Below are positions 15,896 through 22,943 of a stretch of 46,786 bases of DNA, one piece after another (positions within the stretch are counted from its first letter, which is position 1; the number at the start of each line of letters is the position of its first letter). Source of the stretch: Pseudomonas sp. GM48 (GTDB taxonomy: Bacteria; Pseudomonadota; Gammaproteobacteria; Pseudomonadales; Pseudomonadaceae); NCBI RefSeq assembly GCF_000282335.1, contig NZ_AKJM01000180.1:1-46786 (forward strand), written 5' to 3'. Under the pieces are notes generated by a model. It did no database searches and had not been told where the DNA came from. It was given only the letters and a program-made list of their open reading frames with translations. The translations under genes were made by a program, and so were the position numbers.

Positions 15896-17041
15896 GTGCA
15901 GATTCAGGGTCATTACGAGCTTAAGTTCGAAGCGGTGCGAGAGGCGTTCGCAGCACTGTTCGACGATCCCCAGGAGCGTGGCGCAGCGTTGTGCATTCAG
16001 GTCGGTGGCGAAACCGTCGTCGATCTGTGGGCCGGCACTGCCGACAAGGACGGGGCCGAGGCCTGGCACAGCGACACCATTGCCAACCTGTTCTCCTGCA
16101 CCAAGACCTTTACCGCGGTCACCGCGCTGCAACTGGTGGCCGAAGGCAAGCTGCAACTGGATGCCCCGGTTGCGCGCTACTGGCCCGAATTCGCCGCCGC
16201 CGGCAAAGAGTCCGTCACCCTGCGACAATTGCTCTGCCATCAGGCCGGTCTTCCGGCATTGCGCGAGTTACTGGCCCCCGAAGCCCTTTACGACTGGCAA
16301 ACCATGGTCGACGCCCTGGCCGCCGAAACGCCGTGGTGGACGCCTGGCGAAGGCCACGGTTACGCGGCGATCACTTATGGCTGGCTGGTCGGTGAATTGC
16401 TGCGCCGTGCCGATGGTCGTGGGCCGGGTGAATCCATCGTGGCGCGGGTCGCCAAACCGTTGGGCCTGGATTTCCATGTCGGCCTGGCCGATGAAGAGTT
16501 CTATCGCGTGGCCCACATCGCCCGGGGCAAGGGCAATGTCGGTGATGCTGCCGCCCAGCGCCTGCTGCAAGTGACCATGCGTGAGCCAACGGCCATGACG
16601 ACCCGGGCGTTCACCAACCCGCCGTCGATCATGACCAGCACCAACAAACCCGAGTGGCGACGCATGCAGCAGCCGGCCGCCAATGGCCATGGCAATGCCC
16701 GCAGCCTGGCCGGTTTCTACGCCGGCCTGCTCGACGGCAGCCTGCTGGAAAGCGAAATGCTCGATGAGTTGACTCGCGAGCACAGCCTCGGCGAGGACAA
16801 GACTTTACTGACCCGGACCCGTTTCGGCCTGGGTTGCATGCTCGACCAACCGGACGTTGCCAACGCCACCTTCGGCCTTGGCTCGCGGGCGTTTGGCCAT
16901 CCGGGTGCCGGCGGCTCCATTGGTTTTGCCGACCCGGAGCACGATGTGGCCTTCGGATTTGTGACAAATACCCTGGGACCTTACGTCTTGATGGACCCGC
17001 GCGCGCAAAAGCTGGTGCGGGTTCTGGCCACTTGTCTGTAA
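15896..17041 (+). CDS. Beta-lactamase-fold serine hydrolase / family VIII esterase
   Basis: A 381-residue serine hydrolase of the class C beta-lactamase / penicillin-binding-protein fold. The nucleophile motif is Ser67-Cys-Thr-Lys70 (LFSCTKTF). The conserved Tyr is in GHGYAAITYGW (Tyr156). These match family VIII carboxylesterases such as EstB. GTG at 15896 is chosen because GGGGAG ends six bases before it. The TTG two codons upstream abuts the RBS. No signal peptide is visible, so it is cytoplasmic. The ester substrate is unknown. It ends in a strong terminator, so it is likely monocistronic. Corresponds by order to PA1047. Confidence 0.88.
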   Translation: MQIQGHYELKFEAVREAFAALFDDPQERGAALCIQVGGETVVDLWAGTADKDGAEAWHSDTIANLFSCTKTFTAVTALQLVAEGKLQLDAPVARYWPEFAAAGKESVTLRQLLCHQAGLPALRELLAPEALYDWQTMVDALAAETPWWTPGEGHGYAAITYGWLVGELLRRADGRGPGESIVARVAKPLGLDFHVGLADEEFYRVAHIARGKGNVGDAAAQRLLQVTMREPTAMTTRAFTNPPSIMTSTNKPEWRRMQQPAANGHGNARSLAGFYAGLLDGSLLESEMLDELTREHSLGEDKTLLTRTRFGLGCMLDQPDVANATFGLGSRAFGHPGAGGSIGFADPEHDVAFGFVTNTLGPYVLMDPRAQKLVRVLATCL

Positions 17042-17045
17042 AAGC

Positions 17046-17083
17046 GGCTATCGGGTTCCAGGGCTGGAACCCGATAGCCTTTT
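17046..17083 (+). terminator. Strong intrinsic terminator after the esterase gene
   Basis: A perfect 15-bp stem (GGCTATCGGGTTCCA / TGGAACCCGATAGCC, four-base loop) directly after the stop codon, followed by TTTT. Confidence 0.88.
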
Positions 17084-17162
17084 GAGTTTCAAAGCGTCTG
17101 TTTATACGGGCCGATGGGGCTAATGCCGATCAGTTAAGAGATAGAACGAACAATAAGCAACC

Positions 17163-17254
17163 TGTGGCGAGGGAGCTTGCTCCCGCTGGGGCGCGAAGCG
17201 ACCCTGAAAATGGGACTGCTGCGCAGTCCAGCGGGAGCAAGCTCCCTCGCCACA
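17163..17254. repeat. REPIN of second family (variant arms)
   Basis: Left arm TGTGGCGAGGGAGCTTGCTC and right arm ending GCTCCCTCGCCACA. The middle bases (GAGCTTGCTC) blend the two REP families seen in the window. Confidence 0.88.
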
Positions 17255-17332
17255 GATTCAGTGTTCGTCCTTAAGTGAACAGCATTAGCCGATGTGGCCT
17301 GATTTTTTTGACTTCATTTTTGTGGATATCCA

Positions 17333-18340
17333 ATGTCATCCAATAAAACCCTCGCCTTGGCCCTGTGCTTCGCTATTACCGGTTGCGCACAGACTCCACA
17401 GAAGGACGCGACAGCCCCCGTAGCCAAGACTGAAAGCAGCAGCCACTGGTACTGGCCGTTCAGTTCCGACGACAGCGCCGGCAAACCCGCGGTCAAGCCG
17501 GAGGTGAAACCTGAAGTCAAACCCGTTGCGGTGGCCAAGTCCGGAACCGATAGCGGTAGCAAGTGGTACTGGCCGTTCGGCGGTAGCGAACAGAGCGCCG
17601 CCAAGGCCGTGCCTATGCCAGATCCGAAAGTTACCCAGGCCTGGCTTGACGACTACGAACCGCGTCTGCGCGAGGCGGTCAAGGGCAGCAACATGCAGCT
17701 CGAGCGCCGCGAAAACGTACTGGTGGTGACCGCGCCGGTCGAAGGCTCGTTCAACCCGGATCGTCCGGCCATGCTGCTGCCGGTCACACTCGGACCGTTT
17801 ACCCGGGTTGCCAAAATCCTTGAAGCCGATCCAAAGACTGCTGTCTTGATCCTCGGCCACAGCGATACGTCCGGCGCGGCTCCTGCCAACGTCAAACTGA
17901 GCCAGGAGCGTGCCCAGGCCGTCGCGGCGATTTTCCGTCTCAGTGGTTTGCAGCGTGATCGCTTGATGCTGCGTGGCTTGGGTGGTGATGCACCGCGTGC
18001 CGCCAACGACAGCGCGCAAGGGCGTGCGTTGAACCGCCGCGTGGAACTGCTGGTGACCCCGCAAAACACCATGGTCGCGCTGCTGAGCAAGTACAACATG
18101 CCGGCGCCAGCCCCTGTGACCATGGTCGCTGCCTCTGACATCAAACCGGTCGCCAAGCCTGTTACACCGGCCCCGGCCGCTAAAAAAGCGACCGTCCCGA
18201 CCACGAAAAAAGCGCCAGCGAAAAAAGCACCGGCCAAGAAAACACCAGCGAAAACCGCAACGCCGGCAAAGAAGACCGTGCCAGCCAAAGCCGCCGCGGC
18301 TGACAAGAAGGTCGTCGCCACCGATACTGCTAAGCAGTGA
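17333..18340 (+). CDS. OmpA-family lipoprotein with Lys/Ala/Pro-rich C-terminal tail
   Basis: A 335-residue outer-membrane lipoprotein. Lipobox AITGC gives Cys18. A linker follows with two copies of WYWPF (39-43 and 78-82) around a Lys-Pro-Val-Glu repeat (KPEVKPEVKP). The OmpA peptidoglycan domain (about 95-235) contains GHSDTSGAAPANVKLSQERA and ends near NRRVELL. Residues 280-335 form a histone H1-like tail of KKAPAKK repeats, rare in an envelope protein. The ATG follows a weak GGA site. It precedes pdxH by 24 bases and may be co-transcribed. Corresponds by order to PA1048. Confidence 0.88.
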   Translation: MSSNKTLALALCFAITGCAQTPQKDATAPVAKTESSSHWYWPFSSDDSAGKPAVKPEVKPEVKPVAVAKSGTDSGSKWYWPFGGSEQSAAKAVPMPDPKVTQAWLDDYEPRLREAVKGSNMQLERRENVLVVTAPVEGSFNPDRPAMLLPVTLGPFTRVAKILEADPKTAVLILGHSDTSGAAPANVKLSQERAQAVAAIFRLSGLQRDRLMLRGLGGDAPRAANDSAQGRALNRRVELLVTPQNTMVALLSKYNMPAPAPVTMVAASDIKPVAKPVTPAPAAKKATVPTTKKAPAKKAPAKKTPAKTATPAKKTVPAKAAAADKKVVATDTAKQ

Positions 18341-18364
18341 TTCGTTAACCAAAAGGAATGCGCC

Positions 18365-19012
18365 ATGACCCAGGGCCTGGCTGATATGCGTCGTGACTAC
18401 ACCCGTGATGGCCTGACCGAGGCACAAGCACCGGCCGAGCCGTTTGCGCTGTTCCACCAGTGGTTCGCCGACGCGGTGAAAACCGAACAGGTACCCGTGG
18501 AAGCCAACGCCATGACCTTGGCCACCGTTGATCAGGACGGTCGACCACACTGTCGCATTCTGTTGCTCAAGGGCCTGGACGAACAGGGCTTCACCTTTTT
18601 CACCAACTACGAAAGCGCCAAGGGGCAGCATCTGGCCGTGAATCCGTTCGCGGCCATGACGTTTTTCTGGCCGGCGCTGGAGCGCCAGGTGCGTATCGAA
18701 GGGCGGGTGGTGAAGGTGACGCCTGAGGAGTCTGACGCCTATTTTCAGGTCCGTCCGCTGGGCAGTCGCCTCGGCGCCTGGGCATCGCCGCAGAGCCGCG
18801 TAATCGCCGATCGTGGCGAGCTCGAAACGCTGCTCAAGGACACCGAGCAACGTTTCAGCGACACCCAGCCGCACTGCCCCGAACACTGGGGCGGTTATCG
18901 CTTGCTGCCGGAACGCATCGAATTCTGGCAGGGCCGCCCAAGCCGTCTGCATGACCGCCTCAATTACCGTCGGCAGGGCGCCGACTGGACTCTTGAACGT
19001 CTGGCACCCTGA
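18365..19012 (+). CDS. pdxH: Pyridoxamine 5'-phosphate oxidase PdxH
   Basis: A 215-residue cytoplasmic FMN enzyme that oxidises pyridoxamine or pyridoxine 5'-phosphate to pyridoxal 5'-phosphate, the last step of vitamin B6 synthesis and salvage. Clear family motifs are MTLATVDQDGRPHCRILLLKG, FFTNYESAKG, and the C-terminal WGGYRLLPERIEFWQGRPSR with DRLNYRR. Length is normal (E. coli 218). AAAGGAATGCGCC precedes the ATG. It lies downstream of the OmpA-tail lipoprotein gene and converges with the small membrane protein gene at 19018. Confidence 0.96.
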   Translation: MTQGLADMRRDYTRDGLTEAQAPAEPFALFHQWFADAVKTEQVPVEANAMTLATVDQDGRPHCRILLLKGLDEQGFTFFTNYESAKGQHLAVNPFAAMTFFWPALERQVRIEGRVVKVTPEESDAYFQVRPLGSRLGAWASPQSRVIADRGELETLLKDTEQRFSDTQPHCPEHWGGYRLLPERIEFWQGRPSRLHDRLNYRRQGADWTLERLAP

Positions 19013-19017
19013 GCCGT

Positions 19018-19254
19018 CTAGCGACCGGGATAACCTGCCGCAGCGGCCTCCAGCCACTTCGGCAAGTCTCGACGCTTGATCTTCTGCGCCTGAGCACTCG
19101 CCAATTGTTCGAGCATGAAGGCTTTTTTCTGCTCGTCTTTGCCGGCCAGCGCTAGCGCCAGGTCACGATCCATCCAGCGTTTGATCCGTACGTATAGCCA
19201 CCCGTGGAAATACAAACCGGCAACAGTCGTGACGACGATGATAAAGTAGTCCAT
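19018..19254 (-). CDS. Small membrane-anchored protein of unknown function
   Basis: A 78-residue protein with one N-terminal transmembrane segment (YFIIVVTTVAGLYFHGWLYV) and a basic, helical cytoplasmic tail (KRWMDRDLALALAGKDEQKK, LEQLASAQAQKIKRR). AAGGA precedes the ATG at 19254. It corresponds by position to PA1050 beside pdxH. Function unknown. Confidence 0.78.
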   Translation of the reverse strand: MDYFIIVVTTVAGLYFHGWLYVRIKRWMDRDLALALAGKDEQKKAFMLEQLASAQAQKIKRRDLPKWLEAAAAGYPGR

Positions 19255-19419
19255 GAGAATCCTTGGCCAGTGGGGCGGTTTTCCGATTTTGCCGCTACTG
19301 TGTGAGTTCGTGGAGGCGCCTTAACGGAGCCTGAATCAAACCAATTTTACCCGTGCGGTGCCGTGACAGGCGTCAAGCTGCGGAGTTTAATGAACATCTG
19401 TTTTTTTGGAGTTGATGCT

Positions 19420-19884
19420 ATGCGTAAGTCTGTTCTGCTGGTTGCTTCCTTTTCCACGATGGCGATGTTGCTCACTGGTTGCCAATCGAGCCTGACCGGT
19501 GACTCCTACTCCCGTGACGAGGCGCGTCGCGTGCAGACCGTTCGCATGGGCACCATCGAAGCATTGCGCCCGGTGAAAATCGAAGGCACCAAAACCCCGA
19601 TCGGCGGCGCTGCAGGCGCAGTGGTCGGCGGCGTTGGCGGCAGCTCCATTGGTGGCGGCAAAGGCAGCGTCGTTGCTGCCGTCATCGGTGCTGTGGCCGG
19701 CGGTCTGCTCGGTTCGGCCGCTGAAGAAGGCCTGACCCGCACCCAGGGCGTGGAAATCACCGTGCGCGAAGACGATGGCAGCATGCGCGCCTACGTCCAG
19801 GAAGTTCAGCCAAACGAAGTGTTCCGTGTTGGCGAGCGTGTGCGCATCGCCAGTGTGAATGGCACCAGCCGCGTTTCGCACTAA
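19420..19884 (+). CDS. Glycine-zipper outer-membrane lipoprotein (SlyB/PcpY-like)
   Basis: A 154-residue lipoprotein. MRKSVLLVASFSTMAMLLTGC has a lipobox with lipidated Cys. The middle holds a glycine zipper (IGGAAGAVVGGVGG, then VIGAVAGGLLGSAA) like SlyB and related 17-kDa surface antigens. The C-terminus (VEITVREDDGSMRAYVQEV) is a small beta domain. The start at 19420 fits the signal peptide, with TTGGAG upstream. An in-frame start at 19363 is less likely. The role is probably envelope integrity. A terminator follows at 19904. Confidence 0.88.
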   Translation: MRKSVLLVASFSTMAMLLTGCQSSLTGDSYSRDEARRVQTVRMGTIEALRPVKIEGTKTPIGGAAGAVVGGVGGSSIGGGKGSVVAAVIGAVAGGLLGSAAEEGLTRTQGVEITVREDDGSMRAYVQEVQPNEVFRVGERVRIASVNGTSRVSH

Positions 19885-19903
19885 GCGGAAAGTTGGGTAA
19901 AAG

Positions 19904-19936
19904 AAAACCCCGATCAGGTGACTGGTCGGGGTTTTT
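19904..19936 (+). terminator. Intrinsic terminator after the glycine-zipper lipoprotein gene
   Basis: Stem AAAACCCCGATCAG / CTGGTCGGGGTTTT with one G-T pair, loop GTGA, followed by a fifth T. Useful in the plus direction. On the minus strand it could also end the bacteriocin-immunity transcript. Confidence 0.85.
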
Positions 19937-19970
19937 ACGTTCTGAAGCAGGTGGTCGAATGCTTTAGCAT

Positions 19971-20201
19971 CTAAACGTTGCAACTGAGCTGAAATATCAA
20001 CGCTGGATTATGAATTTTCTTTCCCAGTATTCTTTCCAGAGCCTCAAGCTGTTCGGATGTCAGGTCGTATCCTTCCCACCCCTGTTGGTCCGACGTCCAC
20101 CCCATAATTGTTTTCAGCTCTTGGTCGCACCCGTTCGGTAACTTTTCTTCGAATACGAGGAATTCGCTTTCTCTATCGAAGGCTTCAATTATGTAGATCA
20201 T
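19971..20201 (-). CDS. Bacteriocin immunity protein (DUF7683-like)
   Basis: A 76-residue acidic protein starting MIYIIEAFDRESEFLVFEEK and ending in a hydrophobic IFQLSCNV. It resembles the DUF7683 family of small proteins found beside colicin- or polymorphic-toxin ends. The start overlaps the stop of the toxin gene by four bases (ATGA), the normal toxin-then-immunity order. It should bind and neutralise the rRNase domain in producer cells. The sequence is unlike Im3, the classical immunity protein of colicin E3 (84 residues, starts MGLKLDLTWF). The region is richer in A+T than its neighbours by eye. Confidence 0.78.
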   Translation of the reverse strand: MIYIIEAFDRESEFLVFEEKLPNGCDQELKTIMGWTSDQQGWEGYDLTSEQLEALERILGKKIHNPALIFQLSCNV

Positions 20202-21385
20202 GGTTCTACTTTCCTGGTGCTATCTGCAGGTTTGGTTTGCTCGCCCGTTGTCGGATTAAATTCACCGATATGACGGCCACGGTTGTCATACATTTCGACC
20301 GTTCCGTGCTGCGAGTCCCATTCAAAAATTAATCCTTTTGGAGTTTTCCAGCGTCGCCTGAGACCACCGCCGCCTTTAACTGCCGTTTTACGAGGAGCTT
20401 TAGTCGCATTAGGAAATGCGGCAAGCCCTGTCGGCGCGGGATGGTATTTGTGGTCAGAAACACTCACCACAATATAAACCGGCCTAACTCCTGACCCCAC
20501 CGGAAACACCAGAATGAAATCCTTGTAATCCGGCGGATAAACCGGATCGACGATGATGCTGTCAGCCTGTTTCGTCGGTGGATAAACCCAGATATGCGGT
20601 GCTTGCGGGGCGGCTTGCAGGGCGGGGATGCCGAGGGTGTCGGAGCCGTCTTCGGCCGGGGTCCAGATCAGTTCGATGCCTTCGCCGAGGTCGGCGACGT
20701 ATTGGCTGTCGCGTGAAGTGAGCTGCACGACATCGACCATTTCCCAGTCGCGATTCCTCCCGGTATAGAAGGCGTAACCCTTGAGGCTGCCGTCGGCTTG
20801 TTGCTCGACCTGCAGGCGCACGCGGGTGCGGGCTTGTTTGAGGGCGCGGAGCTGGTCTTCGGTATAGAGGGCGCTGTCGCCCAGGCTGGGTGTCCAGAAC
20901 AACGCGACCAGCCCGGCCAACGTCGCGGTAGCCGCAGTTCCGACGGCACCGATGGCCGGGGCGGCGAGATCCGGAGCGCTCAGGGCCAGGCGGCCAACGC
21001 CTAGCGCAACTGTGCTGCCACTGATCCTTTGCAGATTCAGCACACCGTCGTCGTCGACGTTGCGGCCGCCAAGCCAGGCTATTTCGCCGTAATCCCCGAG
21101 GCTGTCGGTCGGCACCATGCCAGAAGGATTGGTGTAGTCGATGATGGCGTCAGGCAGTTTGCAGGACTTGGCGAATACGCAACCTGCGCGAGCCACTTCC
21201 ACTTTTTTCGCCGCGACGTCGCGACGGTCCATGTAAGCCTGCTGCCTGGCGAGCATGGCCTCGTAGGCCTTTTGCCGGGCTTCCCGCGTGGCGAGTTCGC
21301 TGGCCGTCATGGGGCGCCAGGTGACGTGGTGCCCGTCACCCGACGGCGGGGTTTTAATGAGGGGAATATTCTTAGTGCCAGCCAC
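20198..21385 (-). CDS. S-type pyocin-domain toxin with colicin E3-like 16S rRNase domain
   Basis: A 395-residue bacteriocin-like protein. An N-terminal part with a helical Ala/Arg-rich stretch (ELATREARQKAYEAMLARQQ) leads to a hydrophobic Gly/Ala segment and the S-type pyocin domain (about 165-330). The last 58 residues match the colicin E3 cytotoxic domain. Asp357, His360 and Glu364 (EWDSQHGTVE) and His372 (GRHIG) align with the E3 catalytic set in DSQHGELE and QHLG. E3 cuts 16S rRNA in the decoding centre. The GTG at 21385 has AAGGA upstream. It is shorter than classical S pyocins, so its receptor or delivery route is unclear. Confidence 0.85.
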   Translation of the reverse strand: MAGTKNIPLIKTPPSGDGHHVTWRPMTASELATREARQKAYEAMLARQQAYMDRRDVAAKKVEVARAGCVFAKSCKLPDAIIDYTNPSGMVPTDSLGDYGEIAWLGGRNVDDDGVLNLQRISGSTVALGVGRLALSAPDLAAPAIGAVGTAATATLAGLVALFWTPSLGDSALYTEDQLRALKQARTRVRLQVEQQADGSLKGYAFYTGRNRDWEMVDVVQLTSRDSQYVADLGEGIELIWTPAEDGSDTLGIPALQAAPQAPHIWVYPPTKQADSIIVDPVYPPDYKDFILVFPVGSGVRPVYIVVSVSDHKYHPAPTGLAAFPNATKAPRKTAVKGGGGLRRRWKTPKGLIFEWDSQHGTVEMYDNRGRHIGEFNPTTGEQTKPADSTRKVEP

Positions 21386-21410
21386 TGTTCGTCCTTGGTC
21401 GCGTCCATCG

Positions 21411-21432
21411 GCAGCCCCTTAAAAGGGGCTGC
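21411..21432. promoter_or_regulatory. Palindrome upstream of the bacteriocin gene
   Basis: Two perfect 10-base arms (GCAGCCCCTT and AAGGGGCTGC) separated by AA, centred about 36 bases before the bacteriocin GTG. It could be an operator or, because the minus-strand message may include it, an RNA hairpin. No LexA-type site was identified near it. Confidence 0.5.
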
Positions 21433-21505
21433 GCGACGTTAACCAAGGTGATTGAGTGTGGCTGTAGGACGCGTCTCGAATGACGCCAGGATTTGTCGCT
21501 GTTTT

Positions 21506-22693
21506 TCAGGAGGCCAGTGCGGTGCTTTTGCGACTCGCCATCGCCGTCACCGCATAACCGATCAGCGCGGCCAGGATGGAGCCAGTCAAAATGCCCATGC
21601 GATCCATCCCGGCGAAATCACTCACGCCCGGCTCAAAGGCCAGCGAGCCGACAAACAGACTCATGGTGAACCCGATGCCGCAGAGAATCGCCACGCCCAG
21701 TATCTGGCCCCAGTTGGCGCCTTGGGGCAGGGCGGCGATACCGGTTTTCACGGCCAGCCAGGTCAGGCCGAAGACACCGACGGTTTTGCCCAGCAGCAGC
21801 CCGATGGCGATGCCCATGGGGACGTGGTGGGTGAAGCTTTCAACGGTGACGCCGCTCAGGGACAGGCCGGCATTGGCGAAGGCGAACAGTGGCAGGATGC
21901 CGTAGGCCACCCACGGATGCAGGGCGTGCTCCAGGGTCAGCAATGGCGAAGGCTCGGCATTTTTCGTGCGCAGCGGAATGCAGAAAGCCAGGGTTACGCC
22001 GGCCAGCGTGGCGTGGACACCGCTCTTGAGGACGCAGACCCAGAGGATCAAGCCAATGATCATGTACGGCCCGAGCTTGACCACTCCGAGGCGGTTCATC
22101 CCGATCAGCGCCGCAATACAGGCCGCGGCCAGCGCGAGGGACAGGGTCGACAGCGCGCCGGAATAGAAGATCGCAATGATGATGATCGCGCCGAGGTCGT
22201 CGATGATCGCCAGGGTCATCAGGAACAGCTTCAGCGAAACCGGAACCCGTTTACCCAGCAGCGCCAGCACGCCAAGGGCGAAGGCGATGTCGGTGGCGGT
22301 CGGGATTGCCCAGCCGTTCAGGGCCGGTGGCGTGTCGCGATTGAGGTACCAGTAGATCAGCGCCGGCACCACCATGCCACCAATGGCGGCGGCACCGGGC
22401 AGGACGATTTGCGACGGTTTGGACAGCTGGCCGTCGAGGACTTCACGCTTCACTTCCAGGCCGATCAGCAGGAAAAACAGCGCCATCAGGCCGTCGTTGA
22501 TCCACAGCAGCAACGGCTTGGCGATTTTCAGCGCGCCTATCTGGGCCACCACTGGGGTGTCCAGCAGGCCGTTGTACAGCCACGACAGCGGCGAGTTGTT
22601 GATGATTAGAGCCAGAACGGCAGCGGCGATCAGTAACAGACCGCTGGCAGCTTCCAACTGAAAGAAACGCGTGAAAGTGCTACGCAGAGGCAA
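21506..22693 (-). CDS. nhaA: Na+/H+ antiporter NhaA
   Basis: A 395-residue inner-membrane Na+/H+ antiporter that exports sodium and regulates internal pH. It starts with TTG at 22693 (GGAGAG five bases before), giving MPLRSTFTRFFQLEAASGLLL. Typical NhaA features are WINDGLMALFFLLIGLEVKRE, GWAIPTATDIAFALGVLALLG (with the transport Asp pair in ATDIAFA and MTLAIIDDLGAI), and the C-terminal GIGFTMSLFVGSLAF. Length is normal (E. coli 388). It is divergent from the Cds1-like gene across an A+T-rich region. Confidence 0.95.
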   Translation of the reverse strand: MPLRSTFTRFFQLEAASGLLLIAAAVLALIINNSPLSWLYNGLLDTPVVAQIGALKIAKPLLLWINDGLMALFFLLIGLEVKREVLDGQLSKPSQIVLPGAAAIGGMVVPALIYWYLNRDTPPALNGWAIPTATDIAFALGVLALLGKRVPVSLKLFLMTLAIIDDLGAIIIIAIFYSGALSTLSLALAAACIAALIGMNRLGVVKLGPYMIIGLILWVCVLKSGVHATLAGVTLAFCIPLRTKNAEPSPLLTLEHALHPWVAYGILPLFAFANAGLSLSGVTVESFTHHVPMGIAIGLLLGKTVGVFGLTWLAVKTGIAALPQGANWGQILGVAILCGIGFTMSLFVGSLAFEPGVSDFAGMDRMGILTGSILAALIGYAVTAMASRKSTALAS

Positions 22694-22731
22694 GGTCGCT
22701 CTCCATCTGTGAGTTCAAAAGGTGTTACACC

Positions 22732-22748
22732 CTAACAAGTACTGTTAG
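22732..22748. promoter_or_regulatory. Inverted repeat in the nhaA / Cds1-like divergent promoter
   Basis: CTAACA and TGTTAG arms separated by five bases, about 40 bases upstream of nhaA, inside a region much richer in A+T than the genes. A candidate operator for an unidentified regulator. A second imperfect A+T-rich repeat (GTTATATT / GTTATATAC) lies at about 22763-22788. Confidence 0.35.
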
Positions 22749-22943
22749 TTGTTAAAACAAAAGTTATATTCTTTTTTGTTATATACCGTTACAGAGTGAT
22801 CCGTCAGCTGCGACCTGAGCCTAGCAGTTGCCGGGCGTATTGAACCTCAGCTGTACCTGTGCTGGATGTAGGTTTTTTCCTAAGCTTGTTGGATGAGCCT
22901 TGTTAAAAGGCCGACTCCTGCCCGATTCAACGAGAAAACCATC

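Noticed and set aside
21470..21520. A LexA-type SOS box near the bacteriocin gene (CTG-N5-CAG at about 21499)
   Set aside because: The spacing is five instead of ten and it lies at the nhaA end, so it does not fit a LexA site.
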